6,963 nucleotides of DNA. Origin: Promethearchaeota archaeon. GTDB lineage: Archaea > Asgardarchaeota > Lokiarchaeia > Sigynarchaeales > SOKP01. The position numbers and the translations under genes were made by a program. Below the pieces are notes generated by a model. It ran no database searches. It saw nothing but the letters and a program-made list of their open reading frames with translations, and was not told the origin of the DNA. This document shows, in pieces, positions 6,676 to 6,963 of the stretch; position 1 is the first letter of the stretch, and each line of letters opens with the position of its first letter. The stretch lies in assembly GCA_019057975.1 (NCBI GenBank), contig JAHLWJ010000234.1:1-6963 (forward strand). Direction: 5' to 3'.

Positions 6676-6807
6676 GAAATATATAATGGGCAAAATAGTT
6701 TAAAATTTTTTATTATTGATTTTTACTTACTGAATAGTAATATGAAAATAATAAAATAAAGACTATTATAATAACTATTTTTATTATTGTTATAAAATTT
6801 ATAAAAA

Positions 6808-6963
6808 ATGTATGATCTTAGTAAAAATTTTTTATCTAGCGAAGTTACTTATGAAGAATATGAAAAATGTAAAAAATTAAAAAAAAGATTAATTAAGGAA
6901 TATAGAGGTAAAAAATTAGAAGATGTGATTGAAGGAGAAGTATTTAATACCGAGAGTGGAAGC
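6808..6963 (+). CDS. N-terminal part of a protein running off the window, possibly RNase H-like (YprB type)
   Basis: Fifty-two codons from ATG 6808 stay open to the right edge. The protein begins MYDLSKNFLSSEVTYEEYEK, continues with a Lys-rich helix, and has LEDVIEGEVFNTESGS at residues 37-52. The pattern of leucine/valine residues, then G-E-V-x-x-T-x-x-G-S, recalls the lead-in of archaeal and bacterial YprB-like RNase H-fold exonucleases. That is from memory of the family and rests on few residues. The upstream region has TATA-like TTTTTATTATTG and TTATAAAATTTATA blocks but no ribosome binding site, so the start may be leaderless. The reading frame is well supported and the product is a weak guess. 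Confidence 0.65.
   Translation, partial: MYDLSKNFLSSEVTYEEYEKCKKLKKRLIKEYRGKKLEDVIEGEVFNTESGS

Larger units (their letters stand above)
6266..6807. other. AT-rich non-coding gap
   Basis: No supportable gene appears on either strand. The stretch holds repeat copy 2 (6394-6442), a perfect tandem 11-bp duplication (6456-6477), a long stem-loop (6641-6675) and a very A/T-rich end (about 6700-6807) that probably contains the promoter of the next gene. One + strand frame of 20 codons (6357-6419) ends inside the repeat and lacks coding support. Confidence 0.6.

Overview
This is a strongly AT-rich window with four complete genes and the start of a fifth, all on the + strand. The host cannot be fixed from it. 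Start sites carry only weak Shine-Dalgarno matches and lie behind TATA-like A/T blocks. This leans towards a low-GC archaeon, for instance a methanogen relative, but a bacterium that relies little on Shine-Dalgarno pairing is not excluded. The standard genetic code is used.

Layout. Positions 1-173 are a leader with a TATA-like block and a 13-bp palindrome. Three genes follow in a compact co-directional run (174-4190) that reads like a defence or conflict cassette: (1) a double zinc-ribbon protein with a C-terminal HEPN-type RX4H motif; (2) a 537-aa fusion of a SIR2-type NADase domain, a nucleoside-deoxyribosyltransferase-like Rossmann domain and a C-terminal HEPN domain; (3) a protein with an unrecognised N-terminal alpha/beta region and a DUF4145/HEPN-like C-terminus whose motif is degenerate. 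The gaps are 66 bp and 6-21 bp, so co-transcription is likely. A 386-bp non-coding gap follows, then a 562-aa membrane-anchored TPR protein (4577-6265), then a 542-bp AT-rich non-coding gap, then the first 52 codons of a gene running off the right edge.

Function. The central SIR2 protein looks like an NAD-depleting effector. Its SIR2 residues N113 and H154 lie close to the positions of the known catalytic pair in Bacillus cereus ThsA (N112, H152). In ThsA a SLOG domain senses a nucleotide second messenger. Here a deoxyribosyltransferase-like domain takes that place and a probable HEPN RNase is added. The zinc-ribbon/HEPN protein and the DUF4145-like protein are candidate sensor or partner subunits. 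This arrangement matches no named system I can recall and is the main item of interest. The TPR protein is predicted to hold its TPR and C-terminal domains outside the cytoplasm and is probably a separate unit.

The two long gaps hold a 49-bp imperfect direct repeat, one copy in each, bracketing the TPR gene, plus several short inverted repeats. No tRNA, rRNA, CRISPR array, transposase or integrase was seen.
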